The position numbers and the translations under genes were made by a program. DNA of 34,193 nucleotides from Dinochytrium kinnereticum. Its lineage: Eukaryota > Chytridiomycota > Chytridiomycetes > Chytridiales > Chytridiaceae. Of the stretch, positions 1-10,415 are shown in pieces; within the stretch, counting starts at the first letter, position 1; each line of letters starts with the position of its first letter. Location: the NCBI GenBank assembly GCA_027604005.1, contig JADGJT010000259.1:1-34193 (forward strand), in the 5' to 3' direction. The notes under the pieces are model-generated. The model did not search any database, was not told the origin of the DNA, and was given only the letters and a program-made list of their open reading frames with translations.

Positions 1-540
1 GTCCGAAGAAAAGACCAAGACGAAAACGAAAAGATGGATGCGTGGACGCTACGAACAAAAGCAGGGGAAAACCAAAACCAGAAACCAAAACTGCACGAAA
101 CATTCTTTTAATTGTTTCTTTTAAACCCAAACGCAAACCAAAACACCTCAAGCAAGCACCATCATCATCAAAGGATAAACAAGCCAACCCTACCTCAACC
201 AAAAAAAAAAAAAAAAAAGGTATACGCGGGCGGTAGGAAACAAGATGTCATAAAAAAAAAAGAAAACGGAACAAAGTCCGAAAAAAAGACCTTGACGAAA
301 ACGAAAAGAGGATGCGTGGACGCTACGAACAAAAGCAAGGAAAACCAAAACCAGAAACCAAAACTGCACGATACATTCTTTTAATTGTTTCTTTTAAACC
401 CAAACGCAAAACAAAACACCTCAAGCAAAACCATCATCATTAAAGGATAAACCAACCCCGCCTCAACAAGAAAAGAAGAAGGTATACGGGAGCGATAGGA
501 AAGAAGATGCTGTAAAAAAAAAAAAAAAAACGGAATAAAA
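1..540. repeat. Tandem duplication, unit about 275 bp
   Basis: Two adjacent diverged copies lie head to tail. Copy 1 starts at base 1 and copy 2 at base 276. Both begin GTCCGAA(G/A)AAAAGACC and share GGATGCGTGGACGCTACG (near 36 and 311). Both also share the stretch that includes ATTCTTTTAATTGTTTC and a closing GGTATACG segment followed by an A-run. Copies differ by scattered substitutions and A-run length changes. Copy 1 may continue left of the window, so the array could be longer. Short open frames inside have no convincing coding character. No transposase or terminal repeat is seen. Confidence 0.85.
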
Positions 541-680
541 AAAAAAGAGTGACAAGTGTTGACGAAAGTTGAATGCAGGGTGAGAGTTAAAAAAAACAAA
601 AAAATAAAAATAATAAAAAACTCAAGAAGAGAAGGATGATGAAAAAGAAAAAGAAAGTGAAGCGATGAACCGATAAGAAG

Positions 681-780
681 AAAAGAAAAGAAAAGAAAAG
701 AAAAGAAAAGAAAAGAAAAGAAAAAGAAAAAGAAAAAGAAAAAGAAAAAGAAAAAGAAAAAGAAAAAGAAAAAGAAAAAG
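681..780. repeat. AAAAG then AAAAAG microsatellite
   Basis: Eight perfect AAAAG units (681-720) pass directly into ten perfect AAAAAG units (721-780). The flanks from about 540 to 950 are also almost purely purine on the + strand. Phe-rich open frames on the minus strand here are products of the repeat. The tract lies just beyond the 3' end of the esterase gene. Confidence 0.95.
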
Positions 781-1008
781 AACCCCCAAAAGACGAGAAA
801 AAGAATCAAGAAGAAAAAACCAGAAAAGACAAAAAAAAACAACAACAATAACGACAAAAAAAACGACAAGCAAAAAAAACAAACAAAAAAAACAAATAAA
901 AAAAACGAAAGAAAGAAGAAGAAAAAACAACAACAAAAAACAACGCGCCGACTAGCCCACCTTCCCCCCGCAGACAACAACAACACCTCAATTCCCACTC
1001 CAAACAAT

Positions 1009-4000
1009 TCAAAGAAGCCTCAAATGCTCATTCACCATCACCATCCCCTCCTCCTCCTCCCCCAACCCCCCCTCACAAATCCCCACCCCCCCTCCAGAGG
1101 CCCCTCCCCCCTCCCCAATCCCACAAACAAACCTCCTCACATTCCTCAAAGCAACAGCAGAAGCAGGCACCCAAGCCAACGCCAAAAAAACATGCACCAT
1201 GTCCCTATACAACTCATGTCTCACAAACCCCCTCCCCTTCCCACCACCAGCACCCCCACCCCCACCCCCACCACCCCGTTGCGCCAGCGAAGCCTCACGC
1301 GAAACATGGCATCGATAGGCAAGCGCAACAGTCTCATCACGCAGCACCTCACACTCCCCCGCCTGGATCAAGATGGGCGGCAACCCAGACAAATCCTCCG
1401 CAAACACCGGTGACACAAGAGGGTGACGGGTCATGCGGTCCAGCGCCTCGCGTCTTCGAAACGTCTCGCGATCGCTAGCAGTCAGGAGGAGGGTGTCTCG
1501 CCAGGATCGTGTGAGGAGGGAGGGACGACGTGGATCTTGAGCGGGGAGGGGGAGGTGACGGTGGGGGTTGTTGCCAAAGATGTACATGTGGACTGGGTGG
1601 GGGACCCCTGGGCTTTCTGGGGTCGGGGGGATGATGGGGTCGTGGAGGTTACGGGTTTGGGCGGGAAGCCAGTCGAGGTGGGCATTGTCACGCCAGGATT
1701 GAGAGGAGAAGGTGAGGTCTAGCCAGGGCTGTTGAGGGGGTTTGGTGTGGGGGTGTTGCGTTTTGGGTGGGTGGAGGTGGAGGTGGATAGTTAGTGGGAA
1801 ATGTAAAAGGTATTTCAGACTTGAAAGACTTGAAAGGCCGTCATCACCACCTCTTCCCCTTCTCCTTCCCCAAACCCGCCTTCAACAAAAAAATACATAA
1901 AGAAAACTAAAGCAAAAAACCCTCTCCCAGAACCCCGACCCCGCCCAGAAAACCCCTCTTCCCCCTTCCCCAAGAAAACAACAAGAACCAAAAAAAAAAA
2001 AAAACAAAACAAAAAAACTCACCGAAACCAAGACACACCCCCCCGGCAAAGGCACCATCTCAGACCCATTAGGCCACCTCAAAAAATCCTTCAAATAATT
2101 CAACAAAGCCATGCAAAGTCCTCCCCCCGCCGAATCCCCCATCAACACCACATCCTCCGGGGCAATCGGATCATGATGCACCGGGAACCTCTCGTGGTCG
2201 CTTGTCTCAAACGCGGGGTGATGTGGGTTGATCAGGTACAGGTAAGCCGCAAGTGCGTCGTGGAGGCCGGCTGGGAAGGGGTGTTCGGGGGCCAGACGCT
2301 TTTGATTTTTTGGGGGAGGTGGAAGGAGGTTAGTTGGAGGAAGAGGGTGAGTGGGGGAATGGGTGTTGGTTGGAGCGGAATGTCGTGGGCGGGGAGGGGT
2401 TTAGGTCTGGTCAATGTCGTTTTTGCTGGTGGAGTGGAGGTAATGGATGACGCTAATGGTGATGGTTGGTGTGGTGTGGGGTAGGGAATTGGGGGGATAG
2501 GTCTTTTATTGGTAGAGTACGTACGTAGTTGATGACAAACACACGGCATCCGGTTTCCGAGGCGATACGTCCAGTGAGGTGACGGTAGATGACCGGGTCT
2601 ACGTTTTAAATTAAACCAAAAGAGTTGAAATAAAAAAGATGGGAAAAAAAGAAGAGAAAAAGAGGGGAAAATGTTGTTAACCTATAAAGTCACGAAAAAC
2701 AAGAAACCAAAAAAAAAAAAAAAAAAAAACGAAAGAAGAAGAAAGAAGAAGGAAAAAAAGTCAACTCACTTCCAATAACATAAGCACCGCCATGCAGATA
2801 CAAGATCGTCTTCCTCCTCTTCTCCCCCGTCCCAGGCCCAACCTCTCCCTCCCTAACCGCCCCCTTTGGTCCCCAAAACCACCCAAACCATTTCTCCTTC
2901 CGACATCCCGGCTTGGCCTCCGAAGCCTCCACCCACTCCCCATCCAACCGATACTCCTTGTACAGCACGGGCTCACCAGTCTCATCAATCTCCCCTGGGA
3001 TGGGGAAGGCAAAGCGCTTGTGAAAGCGAAGCGACTCGGCCTCGAACTTTAGGAGCTCGCGACGGTTGATGTGGAGGTTGACGAGGGTCAGGGTGCAGTT
3101 TGGTGGGGCGAGGTTGATGTTGGCTGCGTTGCAGGCTTTGCGGGCACGGTCCATTGTGTGGCCTTTGAAGTTGAGCTGGGTGCGGAGCCAATGGAGGGTC
3201 ATCTTTTTTTTTGGTATAATGATAAAAGAGAGAGTGGGAAAAAAAAAGAATGAAAGGGGTTAACTGATATGAGCTGTTATGGTAAAAGGGACCTTTATCT
3301 CCCTTTTATCTTTTTTTTTGCCTCCTTCAAAGTGATAGATGCTTACGTGAAGATGAGCAGGCCAGTTTGGCTTTGAGGAACCCCTGGAGACAAGACCAAA
3401 GAGACCAGTGGAAAGAGTATGAATTTGATGCATCCCCAAGCCAAACGCAAATCCCAACTCCCCCGCGACGGCCGAGAGGGTGAGATTTGAGAAAAAAGAT
3501 TGAGACTTTGACGAGTCGGAAAGAGAGGAGGAAGAAGTGGCGGTTGAGGACTGAAGAGAGTTTGGGGGCGATTGATAGTATTCAGAGGGGTGCTCTGTGG
3601 ATGTGTGTATGCTTGACAGGTCTTCTTCTTCTTCTTCTTCTTCTTCTTCTTCTTCTTCTTCTTCTTCTTCGAGGCCGTCGTCGTCGCCGTCGTCTTCCTC
3701 CTCCTCAGGATGAACAGAGAGGTTTGTGGACTGATCGATCTGGAGCTTTTGAAGCTTTTGCAGGATGCGGTCAGAGGAGAGATCAGAGGTTGCTGAATCG
3801 GCCCTGGAGGCTCTGGAGACGGTGGAGTGCACGCCTGAATCGGATGATGACGCCGAGTCGGAGGAGTCTGATGATGATGATTCGTCATCCTCAGAGTCCC
3901 TGGCGTTGTCATTGTCATCGTCGACATGGGGCGTGGGACGGGCAGCAGGTGTGGAGGAGAGGGAGAGGTCGAATGATGATGCTGATGCTGAGGATGAGGA

Positions 4001-4099
4001 TGAGGATGAGGGTGGGGAGGGAGAGGACGGATCGATGCCGAATGCAGCAGGGTCCATTCTGAGCAGTGTGGTAGCGAGAGCAGCAGCGATGGCGGCCAT
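1009..4099 (-). CDS. HSL-family alpha/beta hydrolase (esterase/lipase), 5 exons, 751 aa
   Basis: Exons: complement(1009..1728, 2023..2298, 2525..2598, 2770..3202, 3347..4099), 2256 nt in frame, all junctions GT-AG. The first 250 residues are Ser/Asp-rich with a run of about 16 Glu (3620-3670) and end in a helical segment resembling the N-terminal region of fungal HSL-like esterases. The catalytic core has the oxyanion-hole HGG (residues about 388-390), the family motif [11 protein letters not shown] across the exon 3/4 junction, and the nucleophile elbow GDSAGG with Ser about 476. The acid lies in GECEVLRDE (Glu639 or Asp643) and His is about 691. The family hydrolyses acyl or steryl esters; the substrate here is unknown. 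Start choice: ATG at 4099 has a strong context (GATCATGGCC). The ATG at 3202 directly follows a splice acceptor and looks internal. A Gly-rich insert sits between the acid and His, and a Gly-rich tail ends the protein. Confidence 0.9.
3620..3670. repeat. In-frame TTC/GAA triplet repeat (poly-Glu)
   Basis: About 17 TTC units on the + strand read as consecutive GAA codons in exon 1 of the esterase gene, giving a poly-glutamate run in its disordered N-terminal region. Trinucleotide purity suggests recent slippage and probable length polymorphism. Confidence 0.9.
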
Positions 4100-4780
4100 G
4101 ATCAAGTAGTGTTGTTGGCTCAGTGTGCAGAGTGTGTAGTATGTATGTATGTATGTATGTATGCAGTATGCAGAGATCTTTCAAGTAAGTATTATTATTA
4201 TTTAATTATTGTAAGTAAGCCGCAGGTTCTTCTTCTTCTTATTCATTTATTTATTTATTTATTTATTGTGTTGTGAGTTGTTAGTTGTTCATAGGCAGAA
4301 CACCACTGCACTGCAGAGGAGTGTTCATTAATTAACAATAATAATACATGTAAAATTTATTTTATTTATTTATGGGTGACTGACAAGAGGAAGAAGAGAA
4401 GCCTCCTGTCATCTGCTCACTCACTCACTCACTCACTCACATGCTCTCTCTCTCTCTCTATCTGTCTGTGTGTCAGCAGCCTTCAACGTCACACTGCTCT
4501 CTCTCTCTCACTCTAGTTAGTTTCAACGTCACACACTCTCTCTCACGGGACCACCTTCCTTCCTTCCTTCCTTCCCTCCTCAACTCAACTGAAACAGCTG
4601 TGCCACATGTTACACATTATTTTTATTTCTATTTTTATTATTTTATTTATTATTATTTTATTTATTATCATCATCATCATCATCCTTTTATTATTATTTT
4701 TATTACATATTATTATTTTATTACCATCACATGTTATTAATTAATTCTTGCGCATAACAATACAATTCAAATTATTTATT
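4100..4780. other. Intergenic spacer, microsatellite-rich
   Basis: No gene is supported. The spacer holds the 5' flank of the esterase gene and the 3' flank of the methyltransferase gene, both on the minus strand. Simple repeats include ATGT (4141-4162), ATTT (4245-4266), TCAC (4416-4440), CT runs (4443-4460), TTCC (4553-4575) and ATC (4666-4684). Two exact TTCAACGTCACAC boxes are listed separately. Confidence 0.8.
4482..4534. promoter_or_regulatory. Paired TTCAACGTCACAC boxes, 40 bp apart
   Basis: The 13-mer TTCAACGTCACAC occurs at 4482-4494 and 4522-4534, a start-to-start distance of exactly 40 bp, separated by CT-rich DNA. Read on the minus strand each contains TGACGTT, close to a CRE/bZIP half-site. 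The pair lies about 380-440 bp upstream of the esterase start. A regulatory role is inference; a microduplication within CT-rich repeats would look the same. Confidence 0.4.
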
Positions 4781-6006
4781 TCATTGATTTGATTTGATCC
4801 CTATCAACGTGTTGCTGGTCGACGTGAGAGACACTGCACCTCTCATGCCGTCCCCCTGCTCCCTCAGCACCTGCACAACTGCAGATGCAAACTCCCTGCG
4901 CATCGCATCAATTCCAAATCCTAATCCTAATCCACCACCACCACCACCACCATCCCACCCCATCCGCTCAAGCATCATCTGAACACCCGGCCCACCCGCA
5001 AGAAACTCTGCAAACCCGTCAATCTCCTCCTCCCGCACCTCCATCACCCGCGTGCTCAGAGTCGCCTGCGCCGTCGCAAACCCAACCCGCGTCAGCATGC
5101 GTTCCGCCACCCAGCCTCCATCGTCCCATGGGTTCCGTGACCTCGGGGGTGAGGCGTTTTGATCCGAGGAGCATCGGGTGGGGTCCATCTTTGCCAGGGC
5201 TTGGAGCGCGAGGGAATGGAGAAACGTGTCTTGCCATGTCGTCAGAACGCAGAGACCGCCTGGCCGGAGGACGCGGTGCATCTCACTGATGCATTTCAGT
5301 CCGTCATCCTGCGTATGTATAGTTTATTATCAGTGCTTATAGTTTTAGATACTTGGGAATGATCAATAATGATGGGGAACGTTATGTGGCCCTTTTTTTT
5401 TTTCCTTTTTCGTGGGCAATCGGGGCAAGGGTCGCTCACCATCAAGAAGACGCCAAAGATGCAGGCCGCAACATCCACAGATTCATCCGCCAATTCCAGA
5501 GACTGTCCATTGTTTACAATCGATCACTTAAAAAAATTGGGACTGCACTCAAAAAGAAACCCATGAACATTGAAAGATAGATATCTATAAAGCAACCGCC
5601 TCCGCCCCCCACACCACTACCAAAAAACAAAAAAACAACATCATCAAGAAGCACTCACCTCTCCATCCATAACAGTAGCCACAAAACACTCCTCCAACCC
5701 CACACTCCCAAACCTCTGCAAAGCCTCCCTCCTCATCACCCCCACCATCCCCTCCGAAAAATCCCCCGCAACAACCCTCACCCTCCCCATCCCACACCTC
5801 TCAACAACCTCCAACCCAAACGCCCCCGTCCCAGCCGCAACATCCAGCACGTCCAGCCTCCGTGTTCCATTCAGACGATCGCACATCGCAGGGAGGTTGA
5901 TGATGTCCAGGGCGGCTTGCGCAAAGGGACGGCTTGAGATCGGGGTCCAGAGCGCGTAGGTCTCGGCGTAGTTGGACCAGGTTTGCGGGCTGTTGGTGGG
6001 TGGCAT
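4781..6006 (-). CDS. Class I SAM-dependent methyltransferase, 3 exons
   Basis: Exons: complement(4781..5308, 5440..5502, 5659..6006), 939 nt, 312 aa. Joins are phase 0 and GT-AG. The Rossmann motif I is VLDVAAGTGAFG, followed by VVAGDFSEGMV (acidic loop). The middle exon supplies LELADESVDVAACIFGVFLM, matching the post-motif II strand of the Methyltransf_11/25 group. HRVLRPGGLCVLTTW (motif III) follows. The C-terminal half lacks clear substrate determinants, so the acceptor is unknown. An in-frame upstream ATG at 6087 would add 27 residues (339 aa), but its context is weak and it lies only 13 nt after the neighbour's stop. The ATG at 6006 (ACAATGCC) has purine at -3 and leaves room for a leader. 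Confidence 0.87.
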
Positions 6007-6100
6007 TGTTGATGATGATGTTTTAACAGTCTTTGCAGTGTTCGAAATCACTGTACCAACAATTTCATTTCTTTTAGTTCTCAACATCAGGCATCACCCC

Positions 6101-6886
6101 TTACAGCACACCCTCAGCATCCCACCCCGCATCCAACTCCAGATTCGTATCAACCACCACAAACTCCCTCTCAGCCTTCACAACCTTCACCCCCTCCCTC
6201 CTCAACCCCTCACTCACCCCTTCCCAAAACACCCTCGCCTCCCTTCTCCCGCCCACATACTCCCTCGCCGTCAAAAAAACATGCACCCCTCCACCCCCCT
6301 TTCCATAAACATTCCTCGAAAGATGCAACCTCCCCTCCCCAACCCTCCCAACCACCTTCCGCAACCCACTCAACATTCCCTCCATCACCTCCACCTTCCA
6401 ATGAAACTCAAAATACGACGACGACGGGAACCACCGCGCCTTGGACGCAGGGTCGGCGGGAACCCCAGCGTTTGACATGAGGGATTCAAGTTTGAGTCTT
6501 GTGGGGATGAATCCTGCGTTTTTGAGTGGGGTGATGTAGGTTTCTGTGATGATGTTGGGGAGGGTGTTGGAGGTTCCAACCAGGTAGCGACCTATCATGA
6601 CTTGGTCTGGGAAGACCCCGGAGGAGAGATGGATGATGGTGAGTTTCAGGTTGTGAGCTTGGCAGAATTCGGTGAGGGTGGTGAGGAAGTTTGTGGGTGG
6701 TGTGGAGGGGTTTGTGGGGTTGAAGAGGAAATCGTTGGTGGTTTTCGCTTGGTTGTCTGGGAGGGTGGGTGTTTTTGACGCGGTGGTGGTGGGAACTTTG
6801 ACCGTGATGTGAAACTCAAACACGCCAGTGATGACTGGATGTTGTTGCTCTGTGAACGTCTCCTCCAGATGTGAAGTAGCCAACAT
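6101..6886 (-). CDS. Conserved-looking hypothetical protein, intronless, 261 aa
   Basis: I do not recognise the family. The predicted protein is non-repetitive and coding-like. Two strand motifs recur, VFEFHITVKV (residues 22-31) and YFEFHWKVEV (158-167), each followed by a helical segment, which suggests an internally duplicated alpha/beta fold. Other fixed-looking motifs are HLSRNVYGKG (188-197) and VVDTNLELDAGW (244-255). The start is taken at 6886 because a TATA-like element lies about 50 bp upstream. The in-frame ATG at 6964 would add 26 residues ahead of that element. It lies immediately upstream of the methyltransferase on the same strand, which could mean a functional link or simply compact packing. 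Confidence 0.68.
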   Translation of the reverse strand: MLATSHLEETFTEQQHPVITGVFEFHITVKVPTTTASKTPTLPDNQAKTTNDFLFNPTNPSTPPTNFLTTLTEFCQAHNLKLTIIHLSSGVFPDQVMIGRYLVGTSNTLPNIITETYITPLKNAGFIPTRLKLESLMSNAGVPADPASKARWFPSSSYFEFHWKVEVMEGMLSGLRKVVGRVGEGRLHLSRNVYGKGGGGVHVFLTAREYVGGRREARVFWEGVSEGLRREGVKVVKAEREFVVVDTNLELDAGWDAEGVL

Positions 6887-6931
6887 GACTCTCCGAAAAC
6901 AATTGAGCAAAACCACTACACCACTAGTAGT

Positions 6932-6943
6932 ATAAAATATACA
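6932..6943 (-). promoter_or_regulatory. TATA-like element
   Basis: On the minus strand the sequence reads TATATTTTATAC, ending 45 bp upstream of the ATG at 6886. Its position favours that ATG over the one at 6964 as start of the hypothetical protein. Called from sequence likeness only. Confidence 0.4.
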
Positions 6944-6964
6944 CCCACGCGATGACACCCACAT

Positions 6965-8834
6965 TACACCTCACACCCCCCTTCTTATGCCCAACCTCAA
7001 AACCAACCATGTCATCAACAATGGCAAAGTCCTCATTATTATTCATTTCTCAAGGAAAAGACCGACAAGTTCTTATTATTATTATTATAAACTGTTGATT
7101 TTGAGTCGATGGCTTGTGAACTCCAAGAAGGTTCCATGAAGATATTAAATCATCCGATAATAATAATAATATTATTATTAAATGTTTTCAAAAAAAAAAA
7201 AAAAAAGCGTTCATCAATCATTCTTGCAAAGGTTTGACGACCTCTCCAGCCGGTTTTTTTTTTTAAATTGGGCACAAACGTTATAGCGGCTTGGGATGAT
7301 CACCATCATTCCTTTCTCTCGCTTTTCGGAAAAAAACAGGTCAAAATCATTTTCTTCTTTTTCTTTCTTTTGTGGCGTCAGTGGTCACTTGAACAAAGCG
7401 TACATCGACATACAATTATCTCATCACTTCTCTTTCCCCATCAAGAACTCGTTTCATGCTTGTCCAACCACCACAAAGAAAAGAAAAGAAAAGAAACAAC
7501 ATTTTTCTTTCTTTTTTCTTGTCCACAAAAATCATCTTGCTGGAACTCACATTATGGTTACCGCGTCAAAGGGGGATGGTATTGTTAGGGAAGGAGGAGG
7601 GGGGTGGGAGGGTGGGAGTTGTTCGTTTTAAGTAAGTGGGTGGTTGCGATTTTAAGGAGGTGTTTGGGGAGGTTGTGATGAGGGTGAAAAAGGATGAAGG
7701 CTTTGATTACTTTATTACCTGTTGCTGATGATAAGAGTTAAGTTTGTTTGTTTTTTTTTTTGTTGAATTTTCCTGGTAAGGAGAAGTATTGGGAAGGAAA
7801 GCACACAACACCAACCGTAAAAAAACAAAAATCAGCAAAAGGCTTCTGTTCCTCAGCACCACACCTTGATGTCAACAACAAAACAAAAAACAAAAAAAAA
7901 GAACTCCAAGTAAAAGATCAAAAAAACAGCAAAAAGCAAAAAGCAACGCCAACAAACCCCTCGAGCCACTTTTTTTCAGCGATCTCATGTTTCATTACAA
8001 AAAAGAGAGGGAGAGAGCGAGCAAGAAAGGCCGCCATTGACACCAACCACCCCCTACCCCCCCCAACAAAAACACAGATCAACAAGCAACCGCAGTAAAC
8101 AGTGTTTTTTAATAAGAGGTGCATTTGAAACAGAAACAAAATAAAATAATTAAATAAGTGGAAGAGAGGGGAGGTAGGAGGGTCGGCGTGTTTGGTTGGT
8201 TGTGGGGAAGAAAGAAGTGTAACGAGAATGAGAAGGGGCGAGAAAGAAAGTGAGGTACAGATGAAAAACGAAACCCAACCCAATCTTTGAAAGAAAGGAA
8301 ATAAAAAAAAAGGTCTAAACACCCCCCATCCCGTAACCCCCCTACCCCCGTTGTTTGCATTATTTTTTTCTTCTTCTTCGGAACTGTGTGGAATGGGGGT
8401 GAGAAAGTGCGAGGCGTCACATAGAGGAGATGGAGGAAAAGTCAGATACATGAAGGAGAAGGATGAAGAAAGAAGGTTGAACCTGAAGAATAGATGAGTT
8501 TCGCAACCACCTCCCTCCATACCGCCAAAACGAAGATAAACAACAACAAAATAAAACACCCCTCCCCACATCTGATAACGTGAAAAGACCAAAATAAAAG
8601 AAGAAGCCAGGAACAAAGCGTGGAGGAAAATCGTAGGTTCAACACCAAGACGAAGAAAAAGACAGATAAAAAGAAAGAAGAAGAAGAAGAGTCGTGTCAC
8701 CTCTACCCCCCCAAAAAACCCGCAATAAATATACAAACAACGACATCTCCACCCCCTCTAAAGACTAGCCTAGAGTTCTACCCACCAACTGAACCAAAAC
8801 ACTAACGGGAATAAGTATAAATCTCCACCACCCT
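6965..8834. other. Long low-complexity intergenic spacer
   Basis: I see no supportable gene on either strand. The DNA consists of A/T runs, GAAAA/CTTTT patches, GT/GA-rich stretches and (TTA)n blocks near 7070-7090. Long minus-strand open frames at 7918-8736 are Phe/Leu/Ser-rich from pyrimidine bias and lack domains. A 20-bp A/T palindrome lies at 7161-7180. The left part is the 5' flank of the hypothetical gene and the right part is the 3' flank of the RapGAP gene. Confidence 0.7.
7161..7180. repeat. 20-bp perfect A/T palindrome
   Basis: TAATAATAAT is followed immediately by its reverse complement ATTATTATTA, inside a longer (TAA)n/(TTA)n tract. It could extrude as a cruciform. It is most simply a microsatellite that switches strand. 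Confidence 0.85.
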
Positions 8835-10379
8835 TCACTTCAAATGCTTGTTAGCAACCTCATACAGCAAAACACTCCGTGTTCTCTGAATCTTTGGCGC
8901 AAACGACGGAGACTTGTAAGAAGCCCGTTCACCATTCACCAATTTATGCAAAAAAAAGTCCCTTGAAACCGCGTCGGTTGAGATAATGGGTGGATCAGGG
9001 ATCTCGGGAGTGAAGGGTGGAACTCCAACGCGTGGGGCTATTAACAATCTTAAAGGTGGGGGGGGGGTTTAATGTCAGTTGATTGAAGACCAAGTGAGGT
9101 GTTCGGCTTACTTATAACCGTCACCATGAGGCTGAACGATTGCGATGACGTGGTTTTGGTGCGAGGTGATGGTGGACAGGTGGTAAGGTGATTGGGAGTC
9201 TTGGAAGACGATCATGACAATGTCGTTTCCGATGTGGCGTTTTCTCTCCAGCTGGTCAAAAAGAAGTGATTAAGAAAAGGAGAACGGGGATTTAGGAGAT
9301 CGAGATTTACCTGCTGCTTATCTTTCTCGTTGTATGGTAACAGGGTTGAAACATGGAACATGATCTCGTATCCTTGCCATTTGGTGTAGACAGAGTTCAG
9401 GCCTGTGTTGTTACCTTTTTGTGAAAGGATAACGCCAGTTAAGCCTCATATATATTCACTTGAATAAACCGAGACGGGTGTAAAATAAAGATTGATTGAA
9501 CTCACTTCCGGAAACATCTAGGCCAGCTCGATATCCTTTCCATCCCTTAAGCTCAATTGTTTCACCAAGGAAATTTAAAAACTGCTTGAAGGAGGGTGAT
9601 GTGTTTTCTAGTTCCGCAAAAAAAAAAAGAAGAAGAAGGAAGCAAAAACGATAATCAGCTCATAGAATCAAACCAAAACCAATCCCTAACCCGCCCAAAA
9701 AAACAACAAAAAACAAAAAGAAACAAAAAACACCCCTCCATCCAACCAACCATGTCGATTCTGCAGCATCTCCTCCTCAGTAGTTTGCCCCTCAGCCATA
9801 TAAACCACCCCAAACTTATAACTCCTGATCACCTGTCTCTCCTCCATTCCCAAAAGCTCATTTGCCAATCCAGGATCTTTACAAAGTTTCAGTGACTGAT
9901 GAGGAATGCCAGCTCCGATGGCCTGCATCAGAGACGCTGGCGAAGGTGGTAGCTTTAACGCTTTCCGCCACCATGCTAACGGCACCGCGGAGGCTTGTAT
10001 TGTGAGACGCTCTGATCCGAGGCTGGTTCGTATCAACGCTTTGTAGACTTCGCCGTCGATGAGGATGGATACGGCGACGGGACCTTTTGGAGTTTCCAGG
10101 GCGAGGTAGTTTTGGTGGGCTGATTTTTTTTTTTTTTACTTTGGNNNNNNNNNNAGGGAGGGGAGGGGAGGTGTGTTAGCATTGTTTCCTTTGTTACTTT
10201 TCTTCTCGAGTTTTGAATGAAGTTGTTGAGAAGGACATACGTTTCCCGAAAAAGTTCTCCCGATACCATATAATGTCCTTCTCACATTCTTGAAGAAGGC
10301 TCTCATGAACACCTGTGATCTTCACAGCCGCATTACCCTGCAAAGGCCGAAAGTCCGAGTTTCCAACAACGACCGACAT
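8835..10379 (-). CDS. Compact RapGAP-domain protein, 6 exons, 355 aa
   Basis: Exons: complement(8835..9048, 9112..9251, 9311..9414, 9506..9607, 9751..10119, 10241..10379), 1068 nt in frame. The product is almost entirely a Rap/Ran-GAP catalytic unit that would stimulate GTP hydrolysis by a Rap/Ras-like or Rheb-like GTPase. Motifs in order: FFGKPHQNYLALE, RSYKFGVVYMAEGQTTEEEM, SPSFKQFLNFLGETIELKGW, NNTGLNSVYTKWQGYEIMFHVSTLLPY, KRHIGNDIVMIVFQD and NGERASYKSPSF. The catalytic Asn thumb matches Asn247 in HIGND (equivalent to Asn290 of human Rap1GAP). An in-frame TAG two codons before the ATG fixes the start. One donor (exon 2, GTTGGT) is weak. No C-terminal regulatory region is present, unlike larger animal RapGAPs. 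The first coding intron contains the assembly gap. Confidence 0.93.
10145..10154. other. Run of ten Ns (assembly gap)
   Basis: Ten ambiguous bases lie inside the first coding intron of the RapGAP gene (10120-10240), between a long T run and a GGGGA-rich patch. Both flanking exons join in frame, so the coding sequence is probably unaffected. The true gap length is unknown. Confidence 0.95.
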
Positions 10380-10415
10380 TTTCTATAAAAAACTTCCTTT
10401 CAGAACAAGGTGACG

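Noticed and set aside
381..1007. 208-codon minus-strand open frame
   Set aside because: Phe/Leu-rich translation of the AAAAG/AAAAAG microsatellite; no domain and repeat-driven composition.
2690..3202. ATG at 3202 as start of the esterase
   Set aside because: It directly follows an acceptor-like AAAAAAAAG and an in-frame upstream exon ends in a strong donor at 3346, so it is more likely internal.
7021..7180. (TTA)n/(TAA)n stretches as an origin or cruciform regulator
   Set aside because: Simple microsatellite explains them; no further origin-like feature seen.
7918..8736. 272-codon minus-strand open frame
   Set aside because: Phe/Leu/Ser-rich from pyrimidine bias, no initiator context, no domain, and other frames are open over the same biased DNA.
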